Assembly (NCBI RefSeq): GCF_013141695.1
Contig: NZ_WHNY01000063.1
Location: 1 to 64,000, forward strand
Direction: 5' to 3'
DNA from: Paenibacillus plantarum
GTDB lineage: Bacteria; Bacillota; Bacilli; Paenibacillales; NBRC-103111
Length of the DNA stretch: 64,000 nucleotides
Made by a program: the position numbers and the translations under genes. Below the pieces are notes generated by a model. It was not told where the DNA came from. It made no database searches and saw only the letters and a program-made list of their open reading frames with translations. Below are positions 8,697 to 18,195 of this stretch, one piece after another; the first letter of the stretch is position 1, and the number at the start of each line of letters is the position of its first letter.

Positions 8697-9374
8697 TCAA
8701 TTGAATTCAATATATCGTTGAAGAGCCCCTCGATTTGTAATCGTAATCTTTCCACGCGTAAGTTTAATAATTTCTTCCTTCTCAAGCCCTTTCAACGTTC
8801 TGCTGATTACCTCTCTAGCTGTGCCGAGCTCAACTGATAAGCTGTCATGGGTGATATATAAAGTATCGGTGTTACCGTTTTTAGCTGTCATGTGAATCAA
8901 GAATTCCGAAATTCGTCCCCGAATGGATTTAAAGTTGACGCTGTCCAGCAAATTGGACATAATAACAATCCGTTTAGCAAATGATTTAAAGATGAATTGT
9001 CGGAAATTCCGATAGCGATCCACCCATTCGCGAAAAATCTCCGAGGGAATCAACAGCACCAAGCCAGCCGTTTCAACACATGCTGTTGCTTCATATCCCG
9101 TCTCACCTAAAATACTTGAGGTCATCAATGGACAACATTCTCCGCCCTGAATCCTGTACATCGTGATTTCCCGACCGCTCGTGCTTATTTTATACATTCT
9201 GACTGTGCCATCCAAAATCAACACGACGTGCTCCAGAAAATGTCCTTCTTCAATGATATAATTGGGTACCATTTCAATGACCTTTATGCCTTCATGATTC
9301 CAATCCTGTTCGGAGATGTCTATCAAACTAGGAAATATTGAAACGATTCGTGCTAGATGTTCAGCGAGAATCAA
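8697..9374 (-). CDS. Crp/Fnr-family transcriptional regulator
   Basis: A 225-residue regulator with an N-terminal cyclic-nucleotide-binding-like beta roll (VVLILDGTVRMYKIS..GREITMYRI..GECC), a long dimer helix, and a C-terminal winged helix with recognition region SVELGTAREVISRTLKGLE. Cysteines near the middle (GGECCPLM) could be redox-sensitive, but there is no N-terminal Fnr-type cysteine cluster, so the effector is unknown. The start is TTG at 9374, with GGGAG 9 bp before. A GTGA-N5-TCAC palindrome upstream is a candidate self-binding site. The DUF2892 gene downstream is a likely target. Confidence 0.85.
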   Translation of the reverse strand: MILAEHLARIVSIFPSLIDISEQDWNHEGIKVIEMVPNYIIEEGHFLEHVVLILDGTVRMYKISTSGREITMYRIQGGECCPLMTSSILGETGYEATACVETAGLVLLIPSEIFREWVDRYRNFRQFIFKSFAKRIVIMSNLLDSVNFKSIRGRISEFLIHMTAKNGNTDTLYITHDSLSVELGTAREVISRTLKGLEKEEIIKLTRGKITITNRGALQRYIEFN

Positions 9375-9438
9375 CAGATTCAGCTCCCTAAAAAATGCTT
9401 TTTTCGTAACATCTTAGCATAAAAACTGAGGGAAATCA

Positions 9439-9451
9439 GTGATAAAGTCAC
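9439..9451. promoter_or_regulatory. Candidate Crp/Fnr-type operator
   Basis: GTGATAAAGTCAC is a perfect GTGA/TCAC inverted repeat about 65 bp before the Crp/Fnr start. Canonical Crp/Fnr sites have a 6-bp spacer; here it is 5, so the match is imperfect. Confidence 0.3.
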
Positions 9452-9482
9452 AGACTTATTCCGAATTGTTTTCGTCATCAAT

Positions 9483-9516
9483 AGAAGCACTGCCCACGGC
9501 AGTGCTTCTTAGGATT
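9483..9516. terminator. Strong hairpin, probable terminator
   Basis: AGAAGCACTGCC (9483-9494) and GGCAGTGCTTCT (9498-9509) form a 12-bp perfect stem. A T5 tract lies a few bases further on the plus strand; the minus-strand side is not T-rich. By position it should end the kinase-like gene that stops at 9533. Confidence 0.6.
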
Positions 9517-9532
9517 TTTGGAATGGAATTAT

Positions 9533-10330
9533 CTACTTACTCGTCTGTATGGCCTCCACTATTCTATTAAAGACTGCTTCCCAGTCAAGGTTTTCATTTT
9601 CAAATGTATAGGTTGGAAATGGTATCATGTCCAGCAGCCCCAATTCGATTCGCTTGCGGTTTTCCATAAACTTAATATTTTGTTCTGTGGCAAAATTTGG
9701 TCTTGAACGGATGGAAGAAATCCAAACCTGCTGCTCCCTCACATTCGGATGAGTTAAATACATCACGATGGGATTCAAAGCAATTATCTGATCAACGATT
9801 CCCTGAATATGCTCCTCGATCAGGTGATCAACTGCTTGATAATGACCCAATAAATCATGAATCTGATGCTGAAAAAAAACTGCTTCTAACACATATACCT
9901 CATCTGAATTAGAGGCATGCTCAGCGAAATGTGCCCAATGATGCTGAATCGAAAATGTAAATTCTTCTAGCGTTGCCACAGGCGAATCCGTCCAACATAG
10001 CTCACGGGACTCCAACTCTGCATAAAGCTCAGCCAACTCGATATTTCCCTTGAATTCACGATATGGAATCAGATAATTGATACCATTATTAATGGCCCAT
10101 GAACGGATCTTATCAGCAATATCTGGATACCTCATCAGAAGTTCCTTATATTCCTTTTCGCGAAAGAATGCGTACCAATTCAAACTCGTCGGATGTCCTA
10201 TTGCTCCCTCATCATAGAATCGAGAGGGAATGCCTTGCTGAACGAGATAACCATTTAATTTTTCTGCTAAAGTCGATTTGCCTGTGCCGCACAAACCTTC
10301 AACTAAGATCAATTTGCAGTTCTTTCGCAT
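9533..10330 (-). CDS. P-loop kinase-like protein
   Basis: About 265 residues. It opens with a Walker A motif, ILVEGLCGTGKSTLAEKL (about 8-25), typical of thymidylate-kinase-like and other small P-loop kinases. The remainder has conserved-looking acidic and histidine positions, but I cannot name the substrate. I choose ATG 10330, after AGGAGCAAATCAC, rather than the longer reading that begins 12 codons upstream. It stands alone, with no metabolic neighbour to guide the assignment. Confidence 0.65.
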   Translation of the reverse strand: MRKNCKLILVEGLCGTGKSTLAEKLNGYLVQQGIPSRFYDEGAIGHPTSLNWYAFFREKEYKELLMRYPDIADKIRSWAINNGINYLIPYREFKGNIELAELYAELESRELCWTDSPVATLEEFTFSIQHHWAHFAEHASNSDEVYVLEAVFFQHQIHDLLGHYQAVDHLIEEHIQGIVDQIIALNPIVMYLTHPNVREQQVWISSIRSRPNFATEQNIKFMENRKRIELGLLDMIPFPTYTFENENLDWEAVFNRIVEAIQTSK

Positions 10331-10543
10331 GTGATTTGCTCCTAAATTCCCCCGATTTCCAATCAATTTCTATTACAAACTATAGCCTACTGCTTAGAAA
10401 TAGGAAATGCTTTTTATTTTTTCGAAAATTAAAATAACACTTCAATAACAACAATAATATAATAATAAACAACACAAATTTATTGTAAAACGATAAGACC
10501 TATGATAAGATCATGTTGTCATTAAATAAGTGAGGTGTCTGAT

Positions 10544-11029
10544 ATGAATGTTAAAAGAGGTTCAACTACTTTCTTAAAGGTTATTATTTTTCTGGCTGGA
10601 ATTGCTGTGCTTGCTTTGTGTATCTGGTTGCCTCAGATCGCCATTAAAGATGCAAGGGTGCATCCAGATACGGCTTACTTCGTGATCCCCTTTTTAGTAT
10701 GTACATACGGATTCTGTTTTGCGTTTTCTGTTGCGTTGTATCAAGCGTATAAACTATTAACCTACATCGAGAAGAATAATGCTTTCTCAGAACTATCCTT
10801 TAAATCTTTGCAGATTATAAAGAAATGTGCATTTGCAGTTATTATCCTCATTTGCATAGGAATAGTAAGCTTAAGGGTGCTTGCTAAAGTTACAGTTAGT
10901 GATGATGCAGCGGGTCCTACTTCCTTATGTCTAATGGGTATTTTAGCAACGAGTATCTTCGCAGCTATTGTGGACGCAATTCAAAAACCATTAAAAAATG
11001 CCCCAGATATAAAGATTAAAATTAATTAA
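10544..11029 (+). CDS. DUF2975 membrane protein
   Basis: About 161 residues with four hydrophobic segments. The layout (QAYKLLTYIEKNNAFSELSFKSLQIIKKCAF in the middle) matches DUF2975 membrane proteins. Those are usually followed by a small YozG-like helix-turn-helix regulator, and none is present here. The start is ATG at 10544, with GAGGTG 6-7 bp before; a GTG nine bases upstream is less well placed. Function unknown. Confidence 0.7.
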   Translation: MNVKRGSTTFLKVIIFLAGIAVLALCIWLPQIAIKDARVHPDTAYFVIPFLVCTYGFCFAFSVALYQAYKLLTYIEKNNAFSELSFKSLQIIKKCAFAVIILICIGIVSLRVLAKVTVSDDAAGPTSLCLMGILATSIFAAIVDAIQKPLKNAPDIKIKIN

Positions 11030-11042
11030 CAGATTGTATGAC

Positions 11043-12281
11043 TTATTCTAAAAGCTTAACGATTTCATCCCTCATTTTTTCATCTACAATGTTCTTTGCT
11101 TTATCAAGTGGTGTAACACCATTCTTGTCTTTCGCCTGTGGGTTCGCTCCTTTTCTCAACAACAATCGGATTACATCGAAGTTTCCTTCTATGGTATTTT
11201 GATTAAATTCCACGGCGTAAGAGAGCACTGTATTGCCCTTCTCATCGGCTGCATTGACATCTGCATCGGCTTTAATCAACATTTCGACCATCGTGTACAC
11301 GCCCTGAATAGAGTCACGGCCATAGGGATTAACTGCCCTCATTAGAGGTGACAGCCCTGACCAATTACTTTTTACTATTTGATTGGGATCTGCGCCGTGC
11401 TCGAGCAGCAACTGAACAATTTGCCGAGATTGTGGCATAGTCATACTTACAGCTGCTAACAGCGGTGTTTCGCCATCTGAGTTAGTAGCGTTCACATCAG
11501 CTTTATAGGCTATAAGATTTTTTACAATTTGGACGCTCTCATCGTTCAATCCCGAATTGGCAAAAGGATGAAGGGCCGCAAGATGAGCCCCTCCGCCTAA
11601 ATTTGGATCAGCCCCCAATGCAAGCATCTTATTAACCAAACCAAGCTGTTTCTTACTTGATAACTGCATTAGCGGTGTCATTCCATTGGCACTTACATTC
11701 ACCTTGGCCCCAGCATCCAAAAGACTTCCCACTAGATCAATGGATCGTTCTGCAGCATAATGCAGCGGTGTGTAGCCATTGGACTCATCAATGATATTGA
11801 GATCAACTTGCTTTTGTATCAATAGCTCTACTAAATAGGCAACGTGCGGATTGCCTTGAAACATATGAGCCATTTTAAAAATCTGAATAAAGACCGAGTT
11901 AAGTTCGGTTGGAGCTATCGCTTCGATTTGCTTTTTAGTTTCATCCAGTTCCCCGTTCTCTGTCGTTTTCAATAATTGAAGGGTAGTCATCTCTATGCGT
12001 GATTGCAACTGCTCAGTTGGAGTGCCGTGCTTTATGGATATTTGTTTATCCGCCTCATTAAACTCTACTTGAGCTCTCATACTTTCAGCTACGAAACGGA
12101 TAGGCACATAAGCATGTCCATTATAGTTCAACACGATGTACTCACTATCCAATTGTTTAGTAACCCCATTAAAAAGAAACTCCACCTGGTACTTCATTGC
12201 TTGAATAGCATCTGAAGCATATACAGCAGTAGAAAAAGTAATTCCCGCACCTAAAACCATTCCAAGCACTATTTTTTTCAA
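11043..12281 (-). CDS. Secreted stalk-domain protein with ankyrin repeats
   Basis: About 412 residues. A signal peptide (KKIVLGMVLGAGITFSTAVYA) is followed by a copper-amine-oxidase N-terminal-like 'stalk' domain (LNYNGHAYVPIRFVAESM..EFNEADKQISI), common in Paenibacillus surface proteins, and then ankyrin repeats with GxTPLHYAA, GMTPLMQL, GETPLLAAV, GLSPLMRAV, GNTVLSYAV and GVTPLDKA. It is probably exported and acts through protein binding. The start is likely TTG 12281, after GGGAG at 9 bp; another TTG 16 codons upstream also has an AGGAG site and cannot be excluded. Stalk plus ankyrin is an uncommon pairing. Confidence 0.8.
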   Translation of the reverse strand: MKKIVLGMVLGAGITFSTAVYASDAIQAMKYQVEFLFNGVTKQLDSEYIVLNYNGHAYVPIRFVAESMRAQVEFNEADKQISIKHGTPTEQLQSRIEMTTLQLLKTTENGELDETKKQIEAIAPTELNSVFIQIFKMAHMFQGNPHVAYLVELLIQKQVDLNIIDESNGYTPLHYAAERSIDLVGSLLDAGAKVNVSANGMTPLMQLSSKKQLGLVNKMLALGADPNLGGGAHLAALHPFANSGLNDESVQIVKNLIAYKADVNATNSDGETPLLAAVSMTMPQSRQIVQLLLEHGADPNQIVKSNWSGLSPLMRAVNPYGRDSIQGVYTMVEMLIKADADVNAADEKGNTVLSYAVEFNQNTIEGNFDVIRLLLRKGANPQAKDKNGVTPLDKAKNIVDEKMRDEIVKLLE

Positions 12282-12491
12282 TGAATATGTCTCCCTTTTA
12301 CTTAAAGTAACATCCGTTTTGGATATCAAGCGATATCCACTCCTATAAAGTTCTCTTAATTATTCCCATATCCTTCCTGTACTTTATTAGCAAAAAAAGA
12401 CCCACAGCAATTTAAGTAACAGACTTATTAAATAAGTATCGTTTTGCGTTTGTTTGAACATACGTCTTTTTTCCGTTGACTACTTATACAT

Positions 12492-12530
12492 AAAACAGGT
12501 GCCCCCAAAAAATTGGAAGAGACACCTGTT
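12492..12530 (-). terminator. Terminator of the seven-gene operon
   Basis: AACAGGTG (12494-12501) and CACCTGTT (12523-12530) form the stem. It lies just after the stop of the last operon gene, with a short T run on the minus strand. Confidence 0.65.
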
Positions 12531-12545
12531 ATACACACCTGGTAT

Positions 12546-13832
12546 TTAACTCAAAAGGTTTAACAATGCTTCCTTCACCGTAGACTCAACGGTACGATCG
12601 AAGCACGAAGCCATCGCAAAGTACAAGGTGGATTCGTGGGTCTCATAGCCACCTTCTACTAACTGCTGCGCGGTTGGAATGTAACCAAACATACCATTCG
12701 TGTACCCGATCGGCAGAACGGTTCCTTTCGATAACTGCTTGATATACAGCCCATATTCGACCACGACTTCGGCATTCATACCGAGTAACGTGAGACCGTC
12801 TGCCAGGTTCAGCACGGATAGCTCTAATAGAATACTTGGCGACAATCTCTCCAACCGCGCTAGCATAAGGTTGCTCCACTCGCCAAGAACACCTGATGAC
12901 TGGGCTGTTATCTCAAGCTGCCTCCGCTCTGGCAGAGAAACTAGCGGCAACTCAACAATTGACTTTTCCCATTGCAAAGAGCAAGGTGTTATCCGCTCCA
13001 TAGATTTATTTAGCGTTTCAATTATGCATGCAGCAAAATCTTTACCGACTTGCATAACCACTTCGTTATTCCCTCGAATAACCCGCTCTCCATCACCAGG
13101 ATTAATGTCACCGCAAGTTCCCTGCAGGAAGGCAGCAACTGTACATTCTCCTATGAATTGCTCCACAGCCTCCATAGCGACGCCAATATATTCAGATGAA
13201 ACGAAATTATCTCGCGTTATGACAGGGTGGCAAGCATAATGAACAAGCAGTCCCTTCGTATTCCCGTCCACTTTGCGAAAACGGATGACACGCAGTTCAT
13301 GATCTACTGGTTCCGTTTCCGGAGGCGATTTTACAACGCCGCGTCGATTTATCCCAAGCGGAGAATGACCGGTGCCTTGCTCGATTTGAACAGGCTCCGC
13401 TTGCAGCAACGCCGCTTCAATGCCCTCGATAACAAGATTTTCCAACGAAACTATATATTTCTCATCCATGACACCTAAGTAAGATGTGAACAAGCTGCTC
13501 GTTTGCGGACCAGAATGCGTATGGGTACCATGCAAAAAAATGGTATCTTCTGCTATACCGAAGCGTTCATGAATACGCCGTTTGAGAGTAGGTACGCGAT
13601 CGCTCCCCCACCAAAGCAAGTCCGCAGAGATGAGCACGGCATCTCGCTTATCGCCATCCCTATCACCTGTCACAAACGCAAATATTCGAGCAAACAATCG
13701 ATGTGAGACACCTTCGAATGCCCCAAGTTCACTGCGAACTGCAAATCCAGCGAGTGATATTGGAAACTCGGGTGTAATATCCACCTTACTTACGCCAAGT
13801 TGAATAGTGGGGATCTGACCTTCTAACTCCAT
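12546..13832 (-). CDS. Neutral/alkaline ceramidase-like hydrolase
   Basis: About 428 residues, similar to the N-terminal catalytic domain of neutral/alkaline non-lysosomal ceramidases. Motifs are DITPEFPISLAGFA near the start, HGTHTHSGP (about 101-109, putative zinc ligands), YACHPVI and FLQGTCGDINPG. True ceramidases are secreted and longer; this form has no signal peptide and no C-terminal Ig-like domain, so it may hydrolyse an amide in the cytoplasm. The start is ATG 13832, after AGGAGA. It is the last gene of an operon with sugar aminotransferases, which suggests a substrate such as an N-acylated amino sugar or cyclitol (inference). Confidence 0.8.
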   Translation of the reverse strand: MELEGQIPTIQLGVSKVDITPEFPISLAGFAVRSELGAFEGVSHRLFARIFAFVTGDRDGDKRDAVLISADLLWWGSDRVPTLKRRIHERFGIAEDTIFLHGTHTHSGPQTSSLFTSYLGVMDEKYIVSLENLVIEGIEAALLQAEPVQIEQGTGHSPLGINRRGVVKSPPETEPVDHELRVIRFRKVDGNTKGLLVHYACHPVITRDNFVSSEYIGVAMEAVEQFIGECTVAAFLQGTCGDINPGDGERVIRGNNEVVMQVGKDFAACIIETLNKSMERITPCSLQWEKSIVELPLVSLPERRQLEITAQSSGVLGEWSNLMLARLERLSPSILLELSVLNLADGLTLLGMNAEVVVEYGLYIKQLSKGTVLPIGYTNGMFGYIPTAQQLVEGGYETHESTLYFAMASCFDRTVESTVKEALLNLLS

Positions 13833-13873
13833 AAACACCATTCTCCTAATCACATGATTAGTGAACCCAATGA

Positions 13874-15091
13874 TTAATACGATTCAATTACCTTGCGAAT
13901 AGCTGCAGCAATGTCATGCATGGCTTGCTCATCAGCGAGCAGGACATTTTGAGAAAGCCATAATACTTCTTTGTCACTTAGCCGTTCACTTACCGGACAT
14001 TTAGATGACCTGTCTTCCCCCGTCAATGCTCGTGTGGCATTCACAATCGCTTCGTTTCGATGAAGTGGTACGTACCCATAACTTATTGGTATGCCTTCGG
14101 CATTAACTTTGCGAATGAAGTCGTTCTTGTCGATTCGCGCTGTGACCGCAGAATCGAGCTTGAACATGTACAGATGATTCACATGCCGTGTGACGCGTGG
14201 ATCGGTCTTCACGACTGTGATGCCATCAATGTGGCCAAGCAAAGCCGTGAGCAGCTTTGCATTGGATTCTCTAAGGAGCATCTGCTCTTCCAAACGGCTC
14301 ATTTGAGCAAGCGCGATTGCCGCTTGCAGCTCCGTCATGCGATAATTTTGACCAATGCGATCGTGCTGGTACCAAGCGCCTGTTCGCGAGCGACCGACAT
14401 TGCATAGTGACCAAGCGATTTCCGCCAACTCCGGATTATTGGTGAGAATAATGCCTCCTTCACCACTATTCAGGTTTTTGCTGGATTGCAAACTGAACGT
14501 CCCGAGATCACCGATTGCCCCTACACGTCGACCTTCCCAGCTTGCTCCAACAGCTTGGGCCGCATCTTCGATTACGCGAAGTTTATGCAGAGCAGCTACC
14601 TCGTTGATACGGCTCATGTTCGCTGGAGCACCAGCTAAATGGACGGGAATAATCGCCTTCGTTCGCGATGTAATGGCGCTAGCAACCTGATCTGGATCGA
14701 GAAGAAGTGTATCTTCTTCAATATCAACGAACACTGGAATAGCTCCGAAAGCTAGCGCAGCTGCCGCCGTTGCAATAAATGTATATGGCGGTACGATGAC
14801 CTCATCGCCAGGTTTAACCCCTGCAGCTTGCAACGCAACCGTAATGGCAACAGTTCCATTTACGACGCTAATCGCATGAGTCGCATCGTGCAGATCCGCA
14901 AAGCGGCGCTCCATCTCAGGAAGCTTTGGGGTAAACTCGGGTGAGTGAACAATACCCGTCCCTCCCCATTTGCCAGAACGAATGACGTCAAGAACGAGCT
15001 GTTCCTCCAATTGCCCGTAAATCGGCCAAGCCGGAAATCCCTCTTTTCGAACAGGAACCCCACCTTCTACAGCTAGTGTCAACTTCTCCAT
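13874..15091 (-). CDS. DegT/DnrJ/EryC1/StrS-family PLP aminotransferase (copy 1)
   Basis: A 405-residue fold-type-I PLP enzyme. The PLP lysine should be K205 in FSLQSSKNLNSGEGG, and IEDAAQAVGA supplies the cofactor-ring aspartate. The N-terminus (GGVPVRKEGFPAWPIYG..VIRSGKWGG) resembles the aminotransferases that act on scyllo-inosose and related ketocyclitols, so a cyclitol or keto-sugar substrate is plausible, but not proven. ATG with GAGGTGAGAAC upstream. It lies 9 bp after the NodB-like gene. A second DegT-family gene sits two genes upstream. Confidence 0.88.
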   Translation of the reverse strand: MEKLTLAVEGGVPVRKEGFPAWPIYGQLEEQLVLDVIRSGKWGGTGIVHSPEFTPKLPEMERRFADLHDATHAISVVNGTVAITVALQAAGVKPGDEVIVPPYTFIATAAAALAFGAIPVFVDIEEDTLLLDPDQVASAITSRTKAIIPVHLAGAPANMSRINEVAALHKLRVIEDAAQAVGASWEGRRVGAIGDLGTFSLQSSKNLNSGEGGIILTNNPELAEIAWSLCNVGRSRTGAWYQHDRIGQNYRMTELQAAIALAQMSRLEEQMLLRESNAKLLTALLGHIDGITVVKTDPRVTRHVNHLYMFKLDSAVTARIDKNDFIRKVNAEGIPISYGYVPLHRNEAIVNATRALTGEDRSSKCPVSERLSDKEVLWLSQNVLLADEQAMHDIAAAIRKVIESY

Positions 15092-15100
15092 GTTCTCACC

Positions 15101-16843
15101 TCACTCAATTCGAACTTTTGTTTCTAGTTTTGTACGCAAGACGACTTTGCGGCACGGAATCCCAAACTGCTTCTCATGCCCCTCTTCAGGTTTAAACTCC
15201 TCTGTTGACGCTATCGGCACCCATATAACAAGCCCTTCTATGGCTTCATTTGCCTCCAAAAGAATGCTTCCGTTGTCTTCGCATCCCAAGATACGAACGG
15301 CTCTTCTTAAACGCGTCCAATCTTGAATTTCCTTGGACTTCCAGAATGTGAAGCCCATCTCTCTTGCTTTGGCTACGAGCATCCGAATGGCATCCCGAAC
15401 TTCTTCTCTTGTATAAATGTGGATCTGATGGAATAGAAAATGAGCAACACCATTCACTTCCCGCGCTTGCTGCAGAAATGGCTCAATGACCTTGTTATCT
15501 GCGAGATGTCCCAAGTCCAGATCTTGCGTCAAGAATCCGATCTCTAAGATGGGATACAGACGGTTTTGTTCGTCAAACCAGGCAATTGGATAATACGGGA
15601 GACAAGTCCCGAATAAGAAACCGACATTCCCCTTTTTACTCGGTCCTCTGGTTTGGTCACTCGCTATTTCATTTTTCTCCAGCCATTGAAATAACTCGCC
15701 CCAACCTTCCACACGGGTGTAATGGTTTTTGTTCGTCGTTACGTGTTCCAAGCCTGTAGCCTGCTTCAACCAGTTAACCTGACGGTCAAACTCCGCTTCG
15801 TCCCAAAAACCATTGTCCTTCTCTAAGGAGTTATAGTGGAAGGCGAGCTCGTGTCCTGCCTGCTTTACTTGTTCATAGATAGGAGCACTATAACCGGGCT
15901 CAATCATGCACCACGTTGTTTGAATTTGGCATTCTTCTAGCAGTTCTAATGTCGCCACAGCATGTTCATCCTGATTCGAATCACTGTCGTGGGACATCGT
16001 CACGATTTGACTGATCCCATCCGGCCAATACCCAGTGAATGGCAACGTCATCCCTTTATCAATTGCGCATTGCAACACATGTCTGACTAAAGCTTCTCGC
16101 CAATAATCAGCGTAGGGCCACGGAAAATAAGGAACGCCAGTATCCGTTTCTACTCGGTCGAAATGCCAGTCCAAGGCTATTCGATCATCTGCTTTTAAAA
16201 TGTCTTCATTGACGTTCGCGCTACCATCGGCAGCTGGAACGCCGTCATCCAGAACGGGTCCGGTACCTTGCTGCATGTGAACAACCGTTAACGGGATATT
16301 GACTGTCCAGCGATGAATGCTTCCCTGTCCGACATCAAAGGATTGAAGCGCTGGGCCACAATTTAGAGCATCTGGACGTCCTTGTTTAATCATCCCAACA
16401 GATCGACAAGCAACAGGGACAACATCTTCTGAACTTGCATCACCAGCTTCTATCCACGGGTTGGCGGCCAAGAATCTCAGCGATTCCGGTTGCCCTGAGC
16501 GAGTTGGCTCTATGTCTGCATAGCCGACGCCTATATCACCCGTCTGGATGTATCCGAGTCGGAGTGCCAATGCATTGATACCCGCGTACGAAATAAGCGT
16601 TCCGCCTTGCTCTACATACGACCACAAGATTTCAGATTTCGCTCCGCTCTCCTGAGAACAAGCCACAATGAGAATATCGTACGCTTGTAAGCTCATCGCA
16701 TCTAACTTAGAGACAGATGTATATGAAATGCCAACATGTTGCAAAATTTCTTCCACATATTTCTCAAATACGTTAAGTCCATATCTCCATTTGCGAGCAG
16801 CTGCCTCATGTTCAACGAGCACACCGACTTTGGCCATCTTCAT
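15101..16843 (-). CDS. Two-domain protein with NodB-like deacetylase fold
   Basis: A 580-residue protein. The N-terminal part (about 1-110) looks like a GATase1/flavodoxin-type alpha-beta domain (AYDILIVACSQ..WSYVEQGGTLISYAG), as in glycosidase-associated domains. The centre has polysaccharide-deacetylase motifs: SHDSD (284-288), HELAFH (331-336) and NKNH (371-374), consistent with a metal site of Asp and His residues. There is no signal peptide, so action inside the cell is likely. ATG after GGAGGAATTCAA. Between two aminotransferase genes in one operon, it could remove an acyl group from an imported glycoside. The exact reaction is unknown. Confidence 0.7.
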   Translation of the reverse strand: MKMAKVGVLVEHEAAARKWRYGLNVFEKYVEEILQHVGISYTSVSKLDAMSLQAYDILIVACSQESGAKSEILWSYVEQGGTLISYAGINALALRLGYIQTGDIGVGYADIEPTRSGQPESLRFLAANPWIEAGDASSEDVVPVACRSVGMIKQGRPDALNCGPALQSFDVGQGSIHRWTVNIPLTVVHMQQGTGPVLDDGVPAADGSANVNEDILKADDRIALDWHFDRVETDTGVPYFPWPYADYWREALVRHVLQCAIDKGMTLPFTGYWPDGISQIVTMSHDSDSNQDEHAVATLELLEECQIQTTWCMIEPGYSAPIYEQVKQAGHELAFHYNSLEKDNGFWDEAEFDRQVNWLKQATGLEHVTTNKNHYTRVEGWGELFQWLEKNEIASDQTRGPSKKGNVGFLFGTCLPYYPIAWFDEQNRLYPILEIGFLTQDLDLGHLADNKVIEPFLQQAREVNGVAHFLFHQIHIYTREEVRDAIRMLVAKAREMGFTFWKSKEIQDWTRLRRAVRILGCEDNGSILLEANEAIEGLVIWVPIASTEEFKPEEGHEKQFGIPCRKVVLRTKLETKVRIE

Positions 16844-16867
16844 TTGAATTCCTCCATCCGCTGTCGC

Positions 16868-18121
16868 CTACACGACTTCCAAGCCTGACTCACTGTAATG
16901 AGCAGCCACCTTGCGTATGCCGGCAATCATATCTTCAATATCTTGTTCGTTATAAAACTCGTTGATAGTCACCCGGATGGCTTGTTTTAAAATATGTTCA
17001 GCCGTAGGGCATAGGCCTTCGCCATATGCGATATCTGAGAGGTCAAAAGGGAAATGACTGCCTGTATACGCTTCCCGTTTCTGAAACATAGGCTGCATAT
17101 ACACCGGTTGCGGAATATATCCAGCGGAGCATTCGATCCCTTCGGCTTGAAGCGCCTCTGCAAATTCATCCCTCGAACACGTGAGTACGGTAGGTTCTAT
17201 CGTAAACATATAAAACCAATACGTGCACCGCCCATCAGTCGTCACTTGATGAGGAATGATTCCCGGGATGTCTTTAATGCCGTATGTTAAGCGATCACCG
17301 TACTGGCTGCGCTTGTCACAAATCCAAATTAATTTCGACAGCTGGGCAATACCCACAGCCCCCTGAAGCTCTGTCATCCGGTAATTAGGAGCAAGTAAAC
17401 GCATCTCCCGTTGTACCAGATTGCCGAATCGACCATAATTTTTATCTGCAAAAGCATGCGTACGTTGATAATCTTCCTCTGATTGGGAATTGACCGTAAC
17501 GATGCCGCCATCCCCTGTGGAAATATGCTTGTAATCATTGGTACTAAAGCAGCCATAATCGCCGATCGTACCAACCAAGCGACCTTGATAATACGTCAAA
17601 TAGCTTTGCGCACAGTCTTCAATAACGATCAATCCACGCTCACGGGCAAGTTCCATGATGGGATCCATATCTGCTGGATTGCCGGCTAAATGGACGACGA
17701 TAATCGCCTTGGTCTTCGGTGTGATACGTGCTCGAATCGATTCAGCCGTCATGTTGTACGTATGTGGATCCAAGTCCGCAAATACTGGAATCGCATTTTG
17801 ATACAAAATGCCAATAATAGAGCCCGCATCCGTGATCGGACTTGTAATGACTTCGTCCCCAACACTTATGCCAGCAGAACCGATCGCAACATGAAGTGCT
17901 CCTGTACCCGATGAAGTTGCAACACTGTAAGTTACACCATATAACGCATTAAAGCGTTCCAGAAACTGCTTCACTTTGCGGCCTGAATGATAAAATAGCG
18001 TGTTTTGCTCAAGCGCTTCAACAAGCTCTTTGACCTCTTCCTCTCCAAATCGCTTGCCAGTACCGTAAGGTGTTGTTTTGATTTTGGATCCACCGAGAAT
18101 GGCTAACTGTTCACTCATCAT
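16868..18121 (-). CDS. DegT/DnrJ/EryC1/StrS-family PLP aminotransferase (copy 2)
   Basis: A 417-residue PLP enzyme of the same family as the gene at 13874 but clearly divergent from it. The PLP lysine should be K198 in FSTNDYKHISTGDGG, and VIEDCAQSY supplies the ring-binding aspartate. It is the first enzyme gene after the solute-binding protein gene, 167 bp downstream of it, with a GC-rich hairpin in that gap. Two different aminotransferases in one operon suggest diamination or reversible deamination of one sugar or cyclitol at two positions (inference). ATG-ATG start, with GAGAGAGGG upstream. Confidence 0.88.
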   Translation of the reverse strand: MMSEQLAILGGSKIKTTPYGTGKRFGEEEVKELVEALEQNTLFYHSGRKVKQFLERFNALYGVTYSVATSSGTGALHVAIGSAGISVGDEVITSPITDAGSIIGILYQNAIPVFADLDPHTYNMTAESIRARITPKTKAIIVVHLAGNPADMDPIMELARERGLIVIEDCAQSYLTYYQGRLVGTIGDYGCFSTNDYKHISTGDGGIVTVNSQSEEDYQRTHAFADKNYGRFGNLVQREMRLLAPNYRMTELQGAVGIAQLSKLIWICDKRSQYGDRLTYGIKDIPGIIPHQVTTDGRCTYWFYMFTIEPTVLTCSRDEFAEALQAEGIECSAGYIPQPVYMQPMFQKREAYTGSHFPFDLSDIAYGEGLCPTAEHILKQAIRVTINEFYNEQDIEDMIAGIRKVAAHYSESGLEVV

Positions 18122-18195
18122 GCCAAACCCTCTCTCGTGTTGATATAGGAATTATTTATTATATTTCAATAGGAATAATCAGATATACATTCACA

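Noticed and set aside
12700..13239. 179-residue plus-strand open frame
   Set aside because: Antisense to the ceramidase-like gene, whose motifs are clear; no ribosome site.
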